From assembly GCF_000761485.1 (NCBI RefSeq), contig NZ_JPMX01000019.1:1-64000 (forward strand): 64,000 bases of DNA. The letters run 5' to 3'. This DNA is from Modestobacter caceresii (GTDB lineage Bacteria; Actinomycetota; Actinomycetes; Mycobacteriales; Geodermatophilaceae). The notes under the pieces were generated by a model, which saw only the letters and a program-made list of their open reading frames with translations, was not told where the DNA came from and searched no databases. Numbering within the stretch: the first letter of the stretch is position 1; each line of letters starts with the position of its first letter. This document shows, piece by piece, positions 1-7,864 of this stretch. A program made the translations under genes and the position numbers.

Positions 1-1320
1 GGCGCCGACGGGCTCCGCTGGCTGCTCGCCGTGCTCGGCGAGCGCGGCGGATCCGCCGACGCGCTGGCCGGCCTGCTGGCGGTCGCGCTCGGCTCGGTGG
101 CCGGTGGGTCCTCCGCCACGAGCAGGGCCGGCCGGGCGCTCGCCGACCTGCGGTTGGACCCCGCGGACCCCGACGGCGCCGTCGACGTGGTGGCCGTGGG
201 GATGGGGGTCGTGCTGCGCACCCTGGCCGGTCCGGTCGGGGGAGGCGCCTCGCGGCTGACTGCGTCCTGGGCGAGCCAGTTCCTGGCCCGCGAGGCCGCC
301 CAGGGGGTCGGGTCGGCGGCCCGGGTCGGTCCGACGACACCCGACCCGGTGGCGGCCGCACTGGCCGTGCTGCGGAGCGGCGGCGACCGGGGGTCGGCGG
401 GTCGGCTGCTCGGCGAGCCGGCGGCCTGGACGACGCTGCTGAGCCGCCCCTGGCCGGCCGGGACGGCGGACCTGGCCGCCGTGGTCTCGCTCGCCGCCGC
501 GGGTCCGGGTGCGTCGGCCGCGGTCGAGGCGGGGCTGCGGGCACTGGGGAGGGGCCTGGCCCCGGACGCGCCGGACCGGGTGCTGGTCGACCAGGGGACG
601 CTCACCGGGATCGGCACTGCGGTGGGCGGCCTGGTGGCCGGGCAGCCCGGCGTCCTCGTGCCGCTGCTCGACGCCGCCGTGCGGGACGGCGGAGCCGACG
701 GCGACCTCGGTGCGTCGACCGACACCGACCTGCGCGGACTGGCGCACCTGTTCGCCGACGAGGCCCGGAGCGAGCCGGTGGTCAGTGCGGTGCACGCCGC
801 GCTGCGAGCCGGGGAGGCGGGCGTGCCGGCGTCGTCGGCCGCAGCGCTCGTCGGTGCCACCGTGGCGGTCCAGGAGCACGGGCAGCGGCTCCGCCATGCG
901 CTCGCGTACAGCCAGGCCCAGGGGGAAGCCGTCGACCGGCAGCTGTTGTGGACGGTCGGGGTGACCCTGCCCAGCGCACCGCTCCGCGGGTCACGGGGGG
1001 AGCTCGTCGGCGACGTCCTGGACGCGGCAGCGGGCCTGGTCGGCGCCGACGGCGTGGTGCGGATCGGTCCGGACACCGGCCGGGTCCGTACGGCTGAGGA
1101 CGCCGAGCGGACGGCGGTCGAGCTGCTGACCGCGGAGGCGCTCCCCCCGGGAACGGTCGGGGCGGCCGCCCGGACCGGTTTCGACCAGGTGGCCGCCGCG
1201 CTCGGCCGGCCGGGCCCACCGGCCCCCTCGCCGCTGGACCTGCTCGACGACGTGCCCGACCCGGACGACAGGAACCGGTGGCGCCTGCGCAGGCACCCGA
1301 ACGGGGTCACCCGATGGTGA
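1..1320 (+). CDS. Hypothetical protein, 5'-truncated by window edge
   Basis: The frame is open from the first base, so the true start lies upstream; the first in-frame ATG/GTG-type start inside the window is near 31, and the stop is TGA at 1318-1320. The visible 439 residues are rich in Ala, Gly, Leu, Asp and Val, with no Cys, no obvious signal peptide and no convincing membrane segment. The helical, low-complexity look suggests an alpha-solenoid-like or scaffold protein, but I recognise no family or catalytic motif and assign no function. Codon use is typical of the window. It ends 186 bases before the Trp-rich micro-ORF. Confidence 0.7.
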   Translation, partial: GADGLRWLLAVLGERGGSADALAGLLAVALGSVAGGSSATSRAGRALADLRLDPADPDGAVDVVAVGMGVVLRTLAGPVGGGASRLTASWASQFLAREAAQGVGSAARVGPTTPDPVAAALAVLRSGGDRGSAGRLLGEPAAWTTLLSRPWPAGTADLAAVVSLAAAGPGASAAVEAGLRALGRGLAPDAPDRVLVDQGTLTGIGTAVGGLVAGQPGVLVPLLDAAVRDGGADGDLGASTDTDLRGLAHLFADEARSEPVVSAVHAALRAGEAGVPASSAAALVGATVAVQEHGQRLRHALAYSQAQGEAVDRQLLWTVGVTLPSAPLRGSRGELVGDVLDAAAGLVGADGVVRIGPDTGRVRTAEDAERTAVELLTAEALPPGTVGAAARTGFDQVAAALGRPGPPAPSPLDLLDDVPDPDDRNRWRLRRHPNGVTRW

Positions 1321-1506
1321 CGTTCAGCAGATCAGTCACTGCAGAGCGTAACGACACAACGAAGATCATCAACCCGTTCGTGTTCGATATTGCGCGTGTG
1401 GGTGACCGCTTGCAGTCTCTCCATTGCGGTCTGTGCCGGACGACGCTCTGCCCCCGCGTGGGCGGCTACCGCGACCCCGAGTCCTTCCGCGCCCTCAGGA
1501 GACGTC

Positions 1507-1596
1507 ATGACCGGCACCACCTCGCTCGCCACCGCCCGCCCCTCCGCCGCCGACCGTGGCTGGCGCTGGAACCGCGGCTGGCGCTGGAACCGCTGA
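1507..1596 (+). CDS. Putative 29-residue Trp-rich leader peptide
   Basis: ATG at 1507 has a good ribosome site, AGGAG ending six bases upstream (1499-1506 context). The peptide starts MTGTTSLATARPSAADR and ends in an exact duplication, GWRWNR-GWRWNR, encoded by two identical 18-base units (1558-1575 and 1576-1593). Four of the last eleven codons are TGG. The stop is followed 17 bases later by a hairpin. Trp clustering plus following hairpins is the layout of amino-acid attenuator leaders, but the next gene encodes a cyclic-di-GMP protein, not Trp biosynthesis. A small secreted or modified peptide is an alternative; no modifying enzyme is adjacent. Nothing coding was seen at 1321-1506. Confidence 0.45.
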   Translation: MTGTTSLATARPSAADRGWRWNRGWRWNR

Positions 1597-1613
1597 CCCG
1601 GCCGTCTGGCTGA

Positions 1614-1641
1614 GGGGCGGTCGTGACGAGCCGGCTGCCCC
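1614..1641 (+). terminator. Terminator-like hairpin after the Trp-rich micro-ORF
   Basis: GGGGCGGTCG (1614-1623) pairs with CGGCTGCCCC (1632-1641) with two G-U pairs and an 8-base loop. It lacks a clear T-tract. Its position between the micro-ORF and the GGDEF/EAL gene would suit attenuation or simple termination. Confidence 0.4.
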
Positions 1642-1682
1642 AACGGGTGAGGTGGCTGCCCGGAAGTGGCCACCGCTGTTAA

Positions 1683-1711
1683 CGTCTGTCGACCACGCCA
1701 ATTGACAGACG
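1683..1711 (+). promoter_or_regulatory. Perfect inverted repeat upstream of the GGDEF/EAL gene
   Basis: CGTCTGTC (1683-1690) and GACAGACG (1704-1711) form a perfect 8-bp inverted repeat around a 13-base spacer. A second, mutually exclusive pairing is possible between AACGTC (1681-1686) and GACGTT (1716-1721). The right arm overlaps TTGACA (1702-1707), a consensus -35 hexamer, though no good -10 follows at 16-18 bases. It could be a regulator site or an RNA switch element. It also argues that translation starts downstream, at 1759. Confidence 0.4.
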
Positions 1712-1758
1712 GGCTGACGTTGGCCGAGCAGCCGGCCCCCCCGCAGTGGGGGGCAGCA

Positions 1759-4260
1759 GTGATCCGGCGCCCCGAGATGATCGTCGCCGTCGCGCTCTCG
1801 GTGGCGGCGGTGCTCGGTGCGCTGACGCTCCCGCATGCCTGGACCACCCCGTCGGTGTGGGCCGTCCTGGCCCTCTTCCTCGCCTTCCTGCTCACCGAGG
1901 CGTCCCAGTTGGAGCTGGAGTTCCGGCGCCAGACCTTCGCGGTCTCGCCCTCCGAGCTGGTGCTGGTCATCGCGCTCGTCGAGGTCGGAGGCGTCTGGGC
2001 CGTCATCGCCCGCGTGGCCGCCGTGGCCATCGTGCTGGTCCGTCAGTCGCTCCCGCTGACCAAGGCCGCCTACAACATCGGCCTGACCGTCGCCGAGGTG
2101 TGCACGGCCCTGCTGGTGCTGTCTTGGCTCCCGCCGCTCGACCTCGACGACCCGCTGAGCTGGTTGTCCCTGGTCCTGGCGCTGCTGGCGGCGACGGTCG
2201 TCGGCATCCTGATGACCTGTCTGGCCATCTGGTTGTCCGGGGGCTTCCCGGGCTGGGGGCTGCTGCTCAGCGCGATACCGGCCTTCGCCGTGGCCCCGCT
2301 GAGCGTGGTCGTCGGTGTCGTCGCCCTCCTGCTGACCCGTGAGACGGCGTGGGGCTGGGTGCTGATCGGCCCCCTCGTCCTGGGGGCTGTGGCGATGTTC
2401 CGGCAGTCCTCGCACGCCATCCGGGAACGGCGGACCGTCCAGCAGGTCTACGACTTCGCCCGGCGCGTGGAGCTGGTGACCCCGGACGAGGCGGGGACCC
2501 GGGAGATCGTGAGCGCGGTCCGCGAGCTGCTCAACGCCGACCGGGTGGCGCTGTGGCTGCCGCCCTACCTCGACGAGGGTCCGCAACTCGTCGTCGACGC
2601 CGCCGATGGCGAGCTCGCCTGGTACGACGGTCCCGGCGATCCCGACGACCTGATCCGGCAGCGTGCCCTGGCTCCCGATGCCTCGGGGCCGGTCCTCCTC
2701 TGGGCGGCCCGGGCGGAGCCCCGGGAGCTCGCTGCCCTGGCCCGTCGCCACGCCCGCGAGGTGCTCGGCGCTCCGGTGGTCACCGCAGCCGGTGAGCCCG
2801 GGTACCTCGAGGTCTGTGACCGGCGCAGCGACGTGGTCACCTTCGCCGACGGGGACCGCAGTGCGCTCGAGTCGATGTTGACCCACGTCAACGCTGCGAT
2901 CCGGCAGCAGCAGCTGCTCAGCCAGATCCGGCACGACGGCGACCACGACCGGCTGACCGGGCTGCCGAACCGGCAGCGGCTGGGTGGGGAGATCGACGCG
3001 CTGCTGCTGGCCGAGCCGGCCACCGCCCGGGCCGGGCTGGTGCTGGCGGCCCTGGACGGCTACACCGACGTCACCGACACCCTCGGGCACGCCGCCAGCG
3101 ACGAACTGCTCCTGGTCACCGCCGGCCTGCTCCGCGAGCACGCGCCGCCGCAGGCCGTCGTCGCCCGGATGGAGGGCGGTCAGTTCGCCGTCCTGCTGCC
3201 GGGCCTGTCCCTGGCTGCCACCGAGCGAGCCGCCCGTCGGCTGCGGGAGGCCGCCTCCACCCGGGCCCGGGTCGCCGGGCTGGACCTGGAGGTCGCGCTG
3301 ACGATCGGGGTGGCTGCGGCGCCCGTGCACGGGTCGGAGTCCGGCACGCTGATCCAGCGGGCGGACGTCGCACTGCTCGCGGCACAGGGCTCCGGGGGAG
3401 TGGCGACCTACCACCCCGTCCTGGACCAGCAGAGCCTGCGCCGCCTGCAACTGGGCGCGGAGCTGGAGACCGCGATGGCCGACGGGCAGATCTCGGTCGT
3501 CTTCCAGCCGATCGTGGACACCCGCACCGCGGACATCGTCTCGGTGGAGACCCTCGTGCGCTGGGCGCACCCGCGCTACGGGGACATCTCGCCCGACGAC
3601 TTCATCAGCCTGGCCGAGCAGATCGGCCGGATCGGGCTGCTGACCGACCACGTCCTCGACCGTGCGCTGGACCGCTGCCGGCGGTGGCTGGACCAGGACA
3701 TCGCCCTGTCGGTGGCGGTCAACCTCTCGGCCCACTGCCTCGCCGAGCCGGACATCGTCGACCGTGTCCGCCGGGCACTGCGCCACCACGGGGTGCCGGG
3801 TGAGCTGCTGACCCTCGAGCTGACCGAGGGCAGCGTCGTCGACGACACGGTGCGCAACAGCACCGTGCTGGCCGACCTGCACGCGCTCGGTCTGCGGTTG
3901 TCCATGGACGACTTCGGCACCGGCTACTCGTCGCTGTCCCAGCTGCGGCTGCTGCCGATCGACGAGCTGAAGATCGACAAGTCCTTCGTGCTGGGCATGT
4001 CGACGAGCCAGAACGAGTCCTTCATCGCCCGGTCGATCGTCGAGCTCGCGCACAACCTGGGGTTGCGCGTGGTGGCCGAGGGGGTCGAGGACGAGGTGAC
4101 CCGGGACCTGCTGACCCAGATGGGCTGCGACAAGCTGCAGGGCTTCCTGGTCAGCCGCCCGTTGCCGGAGGACCGGCTCGAGGGGTGGCTGCTGGCGCGC
4201 ACCGGGGTCCGCGCCGCCGCGCCGGGGGCCACCCACCGGCGGCTGTTCGTCCGCACCTGA
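1759..4260 (+). CDS. Membrane GGDEF/EAL cyclic-di-GMP protein
   Basis: The first ~210 residues hold about seven or eight hydrophobic segments, then a linker resembling a GAF-type sensor region, a GGDEF domain opening with DRLTGLPNR, and an EAL domain. The GGDEF signature reads EGGQF (near 3172-3186) instead of GGDEF, so cyclase activity is probably lost. The EAL domain has ETL in place of EAL but keeps the expected metal and catalytic positions (VNLS, ELTEG, DDFGTGYSSL, LKIDKSFV, AEGVED), so phosphodiesterase activity is likely. GTG 1759 was chosen because it is preceded by a G-rich stretch and lies below the inverted repeat; an in-frame GTG at 1666 would add 31 residues. A copy of the dispersed 56-bp repeat follows the stop. 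Confidence 0.85.
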   Translation: MIRRPEMIVAVALSVAAVLGALTLPHAWTTPSVWAVLALFLAFLLTEASQLELEFRRQTFAVSPSELVLVIALVEVGGVWAVIARVAAVAIVLVRQSLPLTKAAYNIGLTVAEVCTALLVLSWLPPLDLDDPLSWLSLVLALLAATVVGILMTCLAIWLSGGFPGWGLLLSAIPAFAVAPLSVVVGVVALLLTRETAWGWVLIGPLVLGAVAMFRQSSHAIRERRTVQQVYDFARRVELVTPDEAGTREIVSAVRELLNADRVALWLPPYLDEGPQLVVDAADGELAWYDGPGDPDDLIRQRALAPDASGPVLLWAARAEPRELAALARRHAREVLGAPVVTAAGEPGYLEVCDRRSDVVTFADGDRSALESMLTHVNAAIRQQQLLSQIRHDGDHDRLTGLPNRQRLGGEIDALLLAEPATARAGLVLAALDGYTDVTDTLGHAASDELLLVTAGLLREHAPPQAVVARMEGGQFAVLLPGLSLAATERAARRLREAASTRARVAGLDLEVALTIGVAAAPVHGSESGTLIQRADVALLAAQGSGGVATYHPVLDQQSLRRLQLGAELETAMADGQISVVFQPIVDTRTADIVSVETLVRWAHPRYGDISPDDFISLAEQIGRIGLLTDHVLDRALDRCRRWLDQDIALSVAVNLSAHCLAEPDIVDRVRRALRHHGVPGELLTLELTEGSVVDDTVRNSTVLADLHALGLRLSMDDFGTGYSSLSQLRLLPIDELKIDKSFVLGMSTSQNESFIARSIVELAHNLGLRVVAEGVEDEVTRDLLTQMGCDKLQGFLVSRPLPEDRLEGWLLARTGVRAAAPGATHRRLFVRT

Positions 4261-4264
4261 GAGA

Positions 4265-4320
4265 GGACCTCCCTGCCCCCCACCGCTCGCAGGCTCGCGG
4301 CGGGCCCCTGCAGGGAGGCC
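4265..4320 (+). repeat. Dispersed 56-bp palindromic repeat, copy A
   Basis: Begins GGACCTCCCTGCCCCCCACC and ends CCCCTGCAGGGAGGCC, forming an outer stem (CCTCCCTGC with GCAGGGAGG) and an inner stem (CCCACCGC-like with GCGGCGGG) around CTCGCAGGCT. It starts four bases after the GGDEF/EAL stop and probably acts as its terminator. Three relatives occur at 8762, 37347 and 51989; copies A, B and D are each exactly 56 bases. Confidence 0.8.
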
Positions 4321-4333
4321 GAAAGGCATCAGG

Positions 4334-4339
4334 TACAGT
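4334..4339 (+). promoter_or_regulatory. Probable -10 box for tRNA-Thr
   Basis: TACAGT fits an actinobacterial housekeeping -10 and sits 22 bases before the tRNA. The -35 position would fall inside the right arm of repeat copy A and shows no consensus match. Confidence 0.4.
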
Positions 4340-4361
4340 TCTCCACGGCTCTTCGGAGCAG

Positions 4362-4434
4362 GCCCCTTTAGCTCAGTCGGCAGAGCGTCTCCATGGTAAG
4401 GAGAAGGTCTACGGTTCGATTCCGTAAAGGGGCT
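4362..4434 (+). tRNA. tRNA-Thr(GGT)
   Basis: Cloverleaf read by hand: acceptor GCCCCTT pairs with AAGGGGC (4427-4433), discriminator T 4434; D-arm GCTC...GAGC; anticodon stem TCTCC/GGAGA around loop ATGGTAA, anticodon GGT; T-stem TACGG/CCGTA. CCA is not encoded. Decodes ACC and ACU. Confidence 0.95.
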
Positions 4435-4491
4435 CGTACGATCGAATGCCGACCACCGGTCCAGTCGGAAGACCGGGCCGCGCGGTCGCCT

Positions 4492-4565
4492 GGCGGTGTA
4501 GCTCAGCCTGGTAGAGCAAGCGGCTCATAATCGCTGTGTCACCGGTTCAAGTCCGGTCACCGCTA
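4492..4565 (+). tRNA. tRNA-Met(CAT), elongator type
   Basis: Acceptor GGCGGTG pairs with CACCGCT, with a G-U first pair; anticodon stem AGCGG/TCGCT encloses CTCATAA, anticodon CAT. It lacks the C1-A72 mismatch and the three consecutive G-C anticodon-stem pairs of initiator tRNA, so an elongator is favoured. A CAT tRNA modified to read Ile AUA cannot be excluded by sequence alone. It lies 57 bases after tRNA-Thr. Confidence 0.92.
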
Positions 4566-4570
4566 CCCCA

Positions 4571-4596
4571 GACGGACCCCGGGAACGGGGTCCGTC
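4571..4596 (+). terminator. Terminator hairpin after tRNA-Met
   Basis: GACGGACCCC (4571-4580) pairs perfectly with GGGGTCCGTC (4587-4596) across a 6-base loop. No strong T-tract follows, as is common in high-GC genomes. Confidence 0.6.
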
Positions 4597-4680
4597 GTCG
4601 TGTTCGGCATCCGTCGGGCACGGGCACCACCCGAGAAGCGTCGAGGGACTCTCGACCACCGACAAGGCGAGGATGCGCTC

Positions 4681-4845
4681 ATGGCAGCCACCGACGTTCG
4701 TCCGAAGATCACCCTGGCCTGCCAGGAGTGCAAGAACCGCAACTACATCACCCGCAAGAACCGGCGGAACGACCCCGACCGGATCGAGCTGAAGAAGTAC
4801 TGCCCGACCGACCGCAAGCACACGGTCCACCGCGAGACGCGCTGA
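4681..4845 (+). CDS. rpmG: 50S ribosomal protein L33
   Basis: 54 residues, the normal L33 length, with the family core [20 protein letters not shown]. It is a small protein of the large subunit near the E site. ATG 4681 is chosen because L33 homologues begin MA.TDVRPKI and CGAGGA lies nine bases upstream; a longer in-frame start overlaps the tRNA-Met terminator. The zinc ribbon is incomplete: first knuckle CQEC is present, but the second reads CPTD where zinc-binding L33 has CPxC. It lies directly upstream of hadA, as in mycobacteria. Confidence 0.95.
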   Translation: MAATDVRPKITLACQECKNRNYITRKNRRNDPDRIELKKYCPTDRKHTVHRETR

Positions 4846-4875
4846 CCGCAGCGGTCGCGAGGAGAGGGCGGGAGC

Positions 4876-5322
4876 ATGGCGCTGGACGCAGGACTGGTCG
4901 GGCGCAGCTACCCGCCCTCTGCCGTGTACGAGGTCGGGCGCGAGAAGATCGCGGAGTTCGCCACGGCGCTGGCCGACCCTGACCCGGTCTACCGCGACCC
5001 GGCCGCGGCCCGCGCCGCCGGTCACCCCGACGTCATCGCCCCGCCGACCTTCGCCATCGTGCTGTCCCTCGGTGCGGGCAACGTCGTCGTCGAGGACCCC
5101 GAGGTGGGGCTCGACTACAGCCGGGTCGTGCACGGCGAGCAGCGGTTCACCCACCACCGCCCGATCCGGGCCGGCGACCGACTGGTCGCCACCGCCACCA
5201 TCGACGCGGTGAAGACGGTGGCCGGCAACGACATGCTGACCACCCGCGTCGACCTGGCCACCGAGGACGGCGAGCCGGTGTGCACGACCCGCTCGATGCT
5301 CGTCGCCCGGGGCACGGCGTGA
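4876..5322 (+). CDS. hadA: (3R)-hydroxyacyl-ACP dehydratase subunit HadA-like (MaoC/FAS1-DH N-terminal type)
   Basis: 148 residues of the FAS1_DH/MaoC-like hot-dog fold. In the mycobacterial HadAB enzyme this non-catalytic subunit binds the acyl chain while HadB carries the catalytic residues, and the heterodimer dehydrates 3-hydroxyacyl-ACP in FAS-II elongation. Recognised from the IAPPTFAIVL segment, the HGEQRF..HRPIRAGD strand, and gene order rpmG-hadA-hadB-tRNA-Trp-secE-nusG. GAGAGGGCGGGAGC gives the ribosome site. The stop overlaps the hadB GTG by four bases (GTGA). Whether this organism makes mycolate-type chains cannot be told; no hadC is present. Confidence 0.85.
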   Translation: MALDAGLVGRSYPPSAVYEVGREKIAEFATALADPDPVYRDPAAARAAGHPDVIAPPTFAIVLSLGAGNVVVEDPEVGLDYSRVVHGEQRFTHHRPIRAGDRLVATATIDAVKTVAGNDMLTTRVDLATEDGEPVCTTRSMLVARGTA

Positions 5323-5741
5323 GCCCGCGACCGACCGACGTCGAGGTCGGCACCGAACTGCCCGAGCAGACCTCCCGGGTCACCCGCGCCGACCTGGTCC
5401 GGTACGCAGGCGCCTCGGGTGACCTCAACGTCATCCACTGGAACGAGCGGGTCGCCCGCGCGGTCGGCCTCCCGGGTGTGATCGCGCACGGGATGCTCAC
5501 CGCGGGCCTCGCCGTCCGAGCGGTCACCGCCTGGGCCGGCGACCCGGGTGCCGTCGTCGACTACTCGGTGCGCTTCAGCCGGCCGGTCGTGGTGCCCGAC
5601 GACGACCTCGGTGCCGAGCTGACCGTGCGGGGGCGGGTCGCCGCCCTCCTCGAGGACGGCCGGGTGCGCGTCGACCTCACCGTGACCAGTGGTGGCGACA
5701 AGGTCCTGTCCCTGGCCCGCGCCGTCGTCGCGCTGGGCTGA
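5319..5741 (+). CDS. hadB: (3R)-hydroxyacyl-ACP dehydratase subunit HadB-like (MaoC family)
   Basis: 140 residues, a single hot-dog MaoC domain. The catalytic hydratase motif is visible as SGDLNVIHWNE with Asp and His, followed by GVIAHGMLTAGLA, the central-helix signature. GTG 5319 overlaps the hadA stop, implying translational coupling and equal amounts of the two subunits. It would form the catalytic half of a HadAB dehydratase for fatty-acid elongation. It converges with the minus-strand aminotransferase gene 15 bases downstream. Confidence 0.87.
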   Translation: MSPRPTDVEVGTELPEQTSRVTRADLVRYAGASGDLNVIHWNERVARAVGLPGVIAHGMLTAGLAVRAVTAWAGDPGAVVDYSVRFSRPVVVPDDDLGAELTVRGRVAALLEDGRVRVDLTVTSGGDKVLSLARAVVALG

Positions 5742-5756
5742 TCGGGTCCGCAGGTC

Positions 5757-7010
5757 TCAGCCTGCGGAGCCCAGGAGCTGCTGCATCCGGCGGACACCCT
5801 CGACCAGGTCGTCGTCCCCGAGGGCGTAGGACAGGCGGAGGTACCCCGGCGTGCCGAAGGCCTCGCCCGGGACGACGGCGACCTGGGCCAGTTCCAGCAG
5901 CAGCTCGGCCAGCTCGGCGCTGCTGGCGGCCGTGCGCCCGGCGATCGCGCGGCCGAGCAGGGCGGTGACCGACGGGTAGACGTAGAAGGCGCCCTGCGGC
6001 TCGGGGCAGGCGATCCCCGGGATCTCCCGGAGCATCCGGACGACAGTCCGGCGGCGGCGGTCGAGGGTGGCCCGCAGCTCCACGACGCTGGACTGGTCAC
6101 CGCTGAGCGCGGCCACCGCGGCGGCCTGGGCGACGTTCGAGACGTGCCCGGCCGAGTGCGACTGCAGGGCCGTCGCCCCGGCCACCACGTCGGCCGGCCC
6201 GATCAGCCAGCCCACCCGCCAGCCGGTCATCGCGTACGCCTTGGCGACGCCGTTGACGACCACGCACCGCGGCTGGACCTCGGGCACCAGGGCGGGCAGC
6301 GACGGCGCCGTCGTCCCGTCGTAGGTCAGGTGCTCGTAGATCTCGTCGGTGACCACCCAGAGGCCGGCAGCCAGCGCCCACCGGCCGATCTCGGCCACCT
6401 CCTCGCGCGGGTGGACGGCGCCGGTGGGGTTGGCCGGGGAGCAGAACAGCAGCAGCTTCGTCCGCGGGGTGCGAGCCGCCTCGAGCTGTCCGACGGAGAC
6501 CAGGTAGCCGCTGGCCTCGTCGGCGACCACCGGGACGGGCACGCCGCCGGCCAGCCGGATCGCCTCCGGGTAGGTGGTCCAGTGCGGCGTCGGGAGCAGC
6601 ACCTCGTCGCCGGGGTCGAGCAGCGCCGCCAGTGCCTGGGCGACCGCCTGCTTGCCCCCGGCGGTGACCAGGACGTCGGTCGGCTGGGCGGTCAGGCCCG
6701 AGTCGCGCAGCGTCTTCGCGACGATCGCCTCCCGGAGCTGGGGGAGGCCCCCGACCGGGGTGTACCGGTGCATCGCCGGGTCCCGGGCCGCCCGGACGGC
6801 CGCCTCGACGACGTGGTCGGCCGTGGGGGAGTCCGGTTCGCCGGCGGCGAAGCTGATCACGGGCCGCCCGGTGGCCCGCAGCGCCTTGGCGCGGGCGTCG
6901 GCGGCCATCGTCGCAGAGGAGGCGATGGCGGCGACCCGCCGGGAGACCCGCCGCTCCGCCGATGGCGCCGGTTCGACGGGCTCGGACCCGGGGGCGGGGG
7001 CGGTCGGCAT
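5757..7010 (-). CDS. Pyridoxal-phosphate aminotransferase, aspartate aminotransferase family (class I)
   Basis: 417 residues, fold-type I. Visible markers: FAAGEPD near residue 54, [15 protein letters not shown] near 82, the cofactor region TAGGKQA, NPTG near 194, TDEIYEHL near 221, and the Schiff-base lysine K257 in [14 protein letters not shown]. The family moves amino groups between aspartate and 2-oxo acids; some members are prephenate or alanine aminotransferases, so substrate is not certain. ATG at 7010 is chosen; a longer frame up to 7238 would run into tRNA-Trp. It is antisense to its neighbours and sits between hadB and tRNA-Trp, where mycobacteria have hadC. Confidence 0.9.
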   Translation of the reverse strand: MPTAPAPGSEPVEPAPSAERRVSRRVAAIASSATMAADARAKALRATGRPVISFAAGEPDSPTADHVVEAAVRAARDPAMHRYTPVGGLPQLREAIVAKTLRDSGLTAQPTDVLVTAGGKQAVAQALAALLDPGDEVLLPTPHWTTYPEAIRLAGGVPVPVVADEASGYLVSVGQLEAARTPRTKLLLFCSPANPTGAVHPREEVAEIGRWALAAGLWVVTDEIYEHLTYDGTTAPSLPALVPEVQPRCVVVNGVAKAYAMTGWRVGWLIGPADVVAGATALQSHSAGHVSNVAQAAAVAALSGDQSSVVELRATLDRRRRTVVRMLREIPGIACPEPQGAFYVYPSVTALLGRAIAGRTAASSAELAELLLELAQVAVVPGEAFGTPGYLRLSYALGDDDLVEGVRRMQQLLGSAG

Positions 7011-7084
7011 GATCCGATCGTGGCAGACGGACCGGGTGTCCCAGCCCGCTCCGGGTCCCCCGCGGGGGCGCCCCGGCTCCCGTG

Positions 7085-7115
7085 TTGGCTGCTGGGCGGG
7101 CCGGTCCCGTACACT
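7085..7115 (+). promoter_or_regulatory. Probable promoter for tRNA-Trp-secE-nusG
   Basis: TTGGCT (7085-7090), a 19-base spacer, then TACACT (7110-7115). The start would fall about 100 bases before tRNA-Trp. The -10 is good; the spacer is slightly long. The rest of 7011-7223 shows no gene. Confidence 0.4.
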
Positions 7116-7223
7116 CGACGACCTGGGGCCTGTGGGACCCCGCCACCGGCGTGCCCCGGAGGCCCTCTTCGGGGGGTCACGTCGAGACTGGGGCCGCGTC
7201 GCGACGCGGACCCGGCGTTCCCT

Positions 7224-7299
<76 letters not shown>

Positions 7300-7362
7300 C
7301 GACCTGACGACCGACCGAGAAGAGCCGACCGAAGTGAGCCGGACCGACGTGAGCGAGGCGCT

Positions 7363-7821
7363 GTGAGCGAGAAGGACGGCGAGCCGAACGGCGAGCAGGT
7401 CGACGCCGAGCAGCTCGACGCCGAGACGCCGGGCGTGGAGGACGCGGGAGCGCTCGAGGCCGCCGAGGCCGACGTCGCCGACGAGGCGGAGACCGACGAG
7501 GACAAGGTCGTCGCCACCCCCACCCAGCGCCGGTCCCGCACGTCGAGCCGTCCCGCCGGGCGGACGCCGGACACGGGTTCCACCGGGACCCGCACCCGCG
7601 CCGCCGCCGAGCGCGAACGCGCCGCCGAACAGCGGAAGAAGCGGGACCTGGGGCGGTTCCTCCGCGAGGTCGTCGCCGAGCTGCGCAAGGTGATCTGGCC
7701 CGGTCGCAAGGAGCTGATCACCTACACCACCGTGGTGATCATCTTCGTGGCGGTCATGGTCGCGATCGTCGCCGGCCTGGACCTCCTCTTCGCCCAGGGC
7801 GTGCTCGCCGTCTTCGGCTGA
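7363..7821 (+). CDS. secE: Preprotein translocase subunit SecE
   Basis: 152 residues. The last ~65 form the conserved SecE module: amphipathic helix [20 protein letters not shown] followed by one membrane helix (about residues 125-147). SecE clamps the SecY channel. The first ~75 residues are an acidic, disordered extension (repeated E/D with A), longer than in Escherichia coli but usual for actinobacteria. GTG 7363 is used; an upstream GTG at 7349 is in another frame. The gene lies between tRNA-Trp and nusG as expected. Confidence 0.95.
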   Translation: MSEKDGEPNGEQVDAEQLDAETPGVEDAGALEAAEADVADEAETDEDKVVATPTQRRSRTSSRPAGRTPDTGSTGTRTRAAAERERAAEQRKKRDLGRFLREVVAELRKVIWPGRKELITYTTVVIIFVAVMVAIVAGLDLLFAQGVLAVFG

Positions 7822-7864
7822 CCGCCCTCCGCGACTGCACCACACCCGACAAGGAAGAGACCCT

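Noticed and set aside
1741-1760. Inverted copy of the 56-bp repeat
   Set aside because: Shares only a short C/G run (CCCCCC/GGGGGG); the core and arms are absent.
1495-4329. Very long minus-strand open frame opposite the GGDEF/EAL gene (944 codons)
   Set aside because: Gln/Arg/Gly/His-rich translation with no domain; a mirror of third-position GC bias opposite a clear gene.
4492-4565. Initiator tRNA-fMet
   Set aside because: Lacks the C1-A72 mismatch and the three G-C anticodon-stem pairs of initiators.
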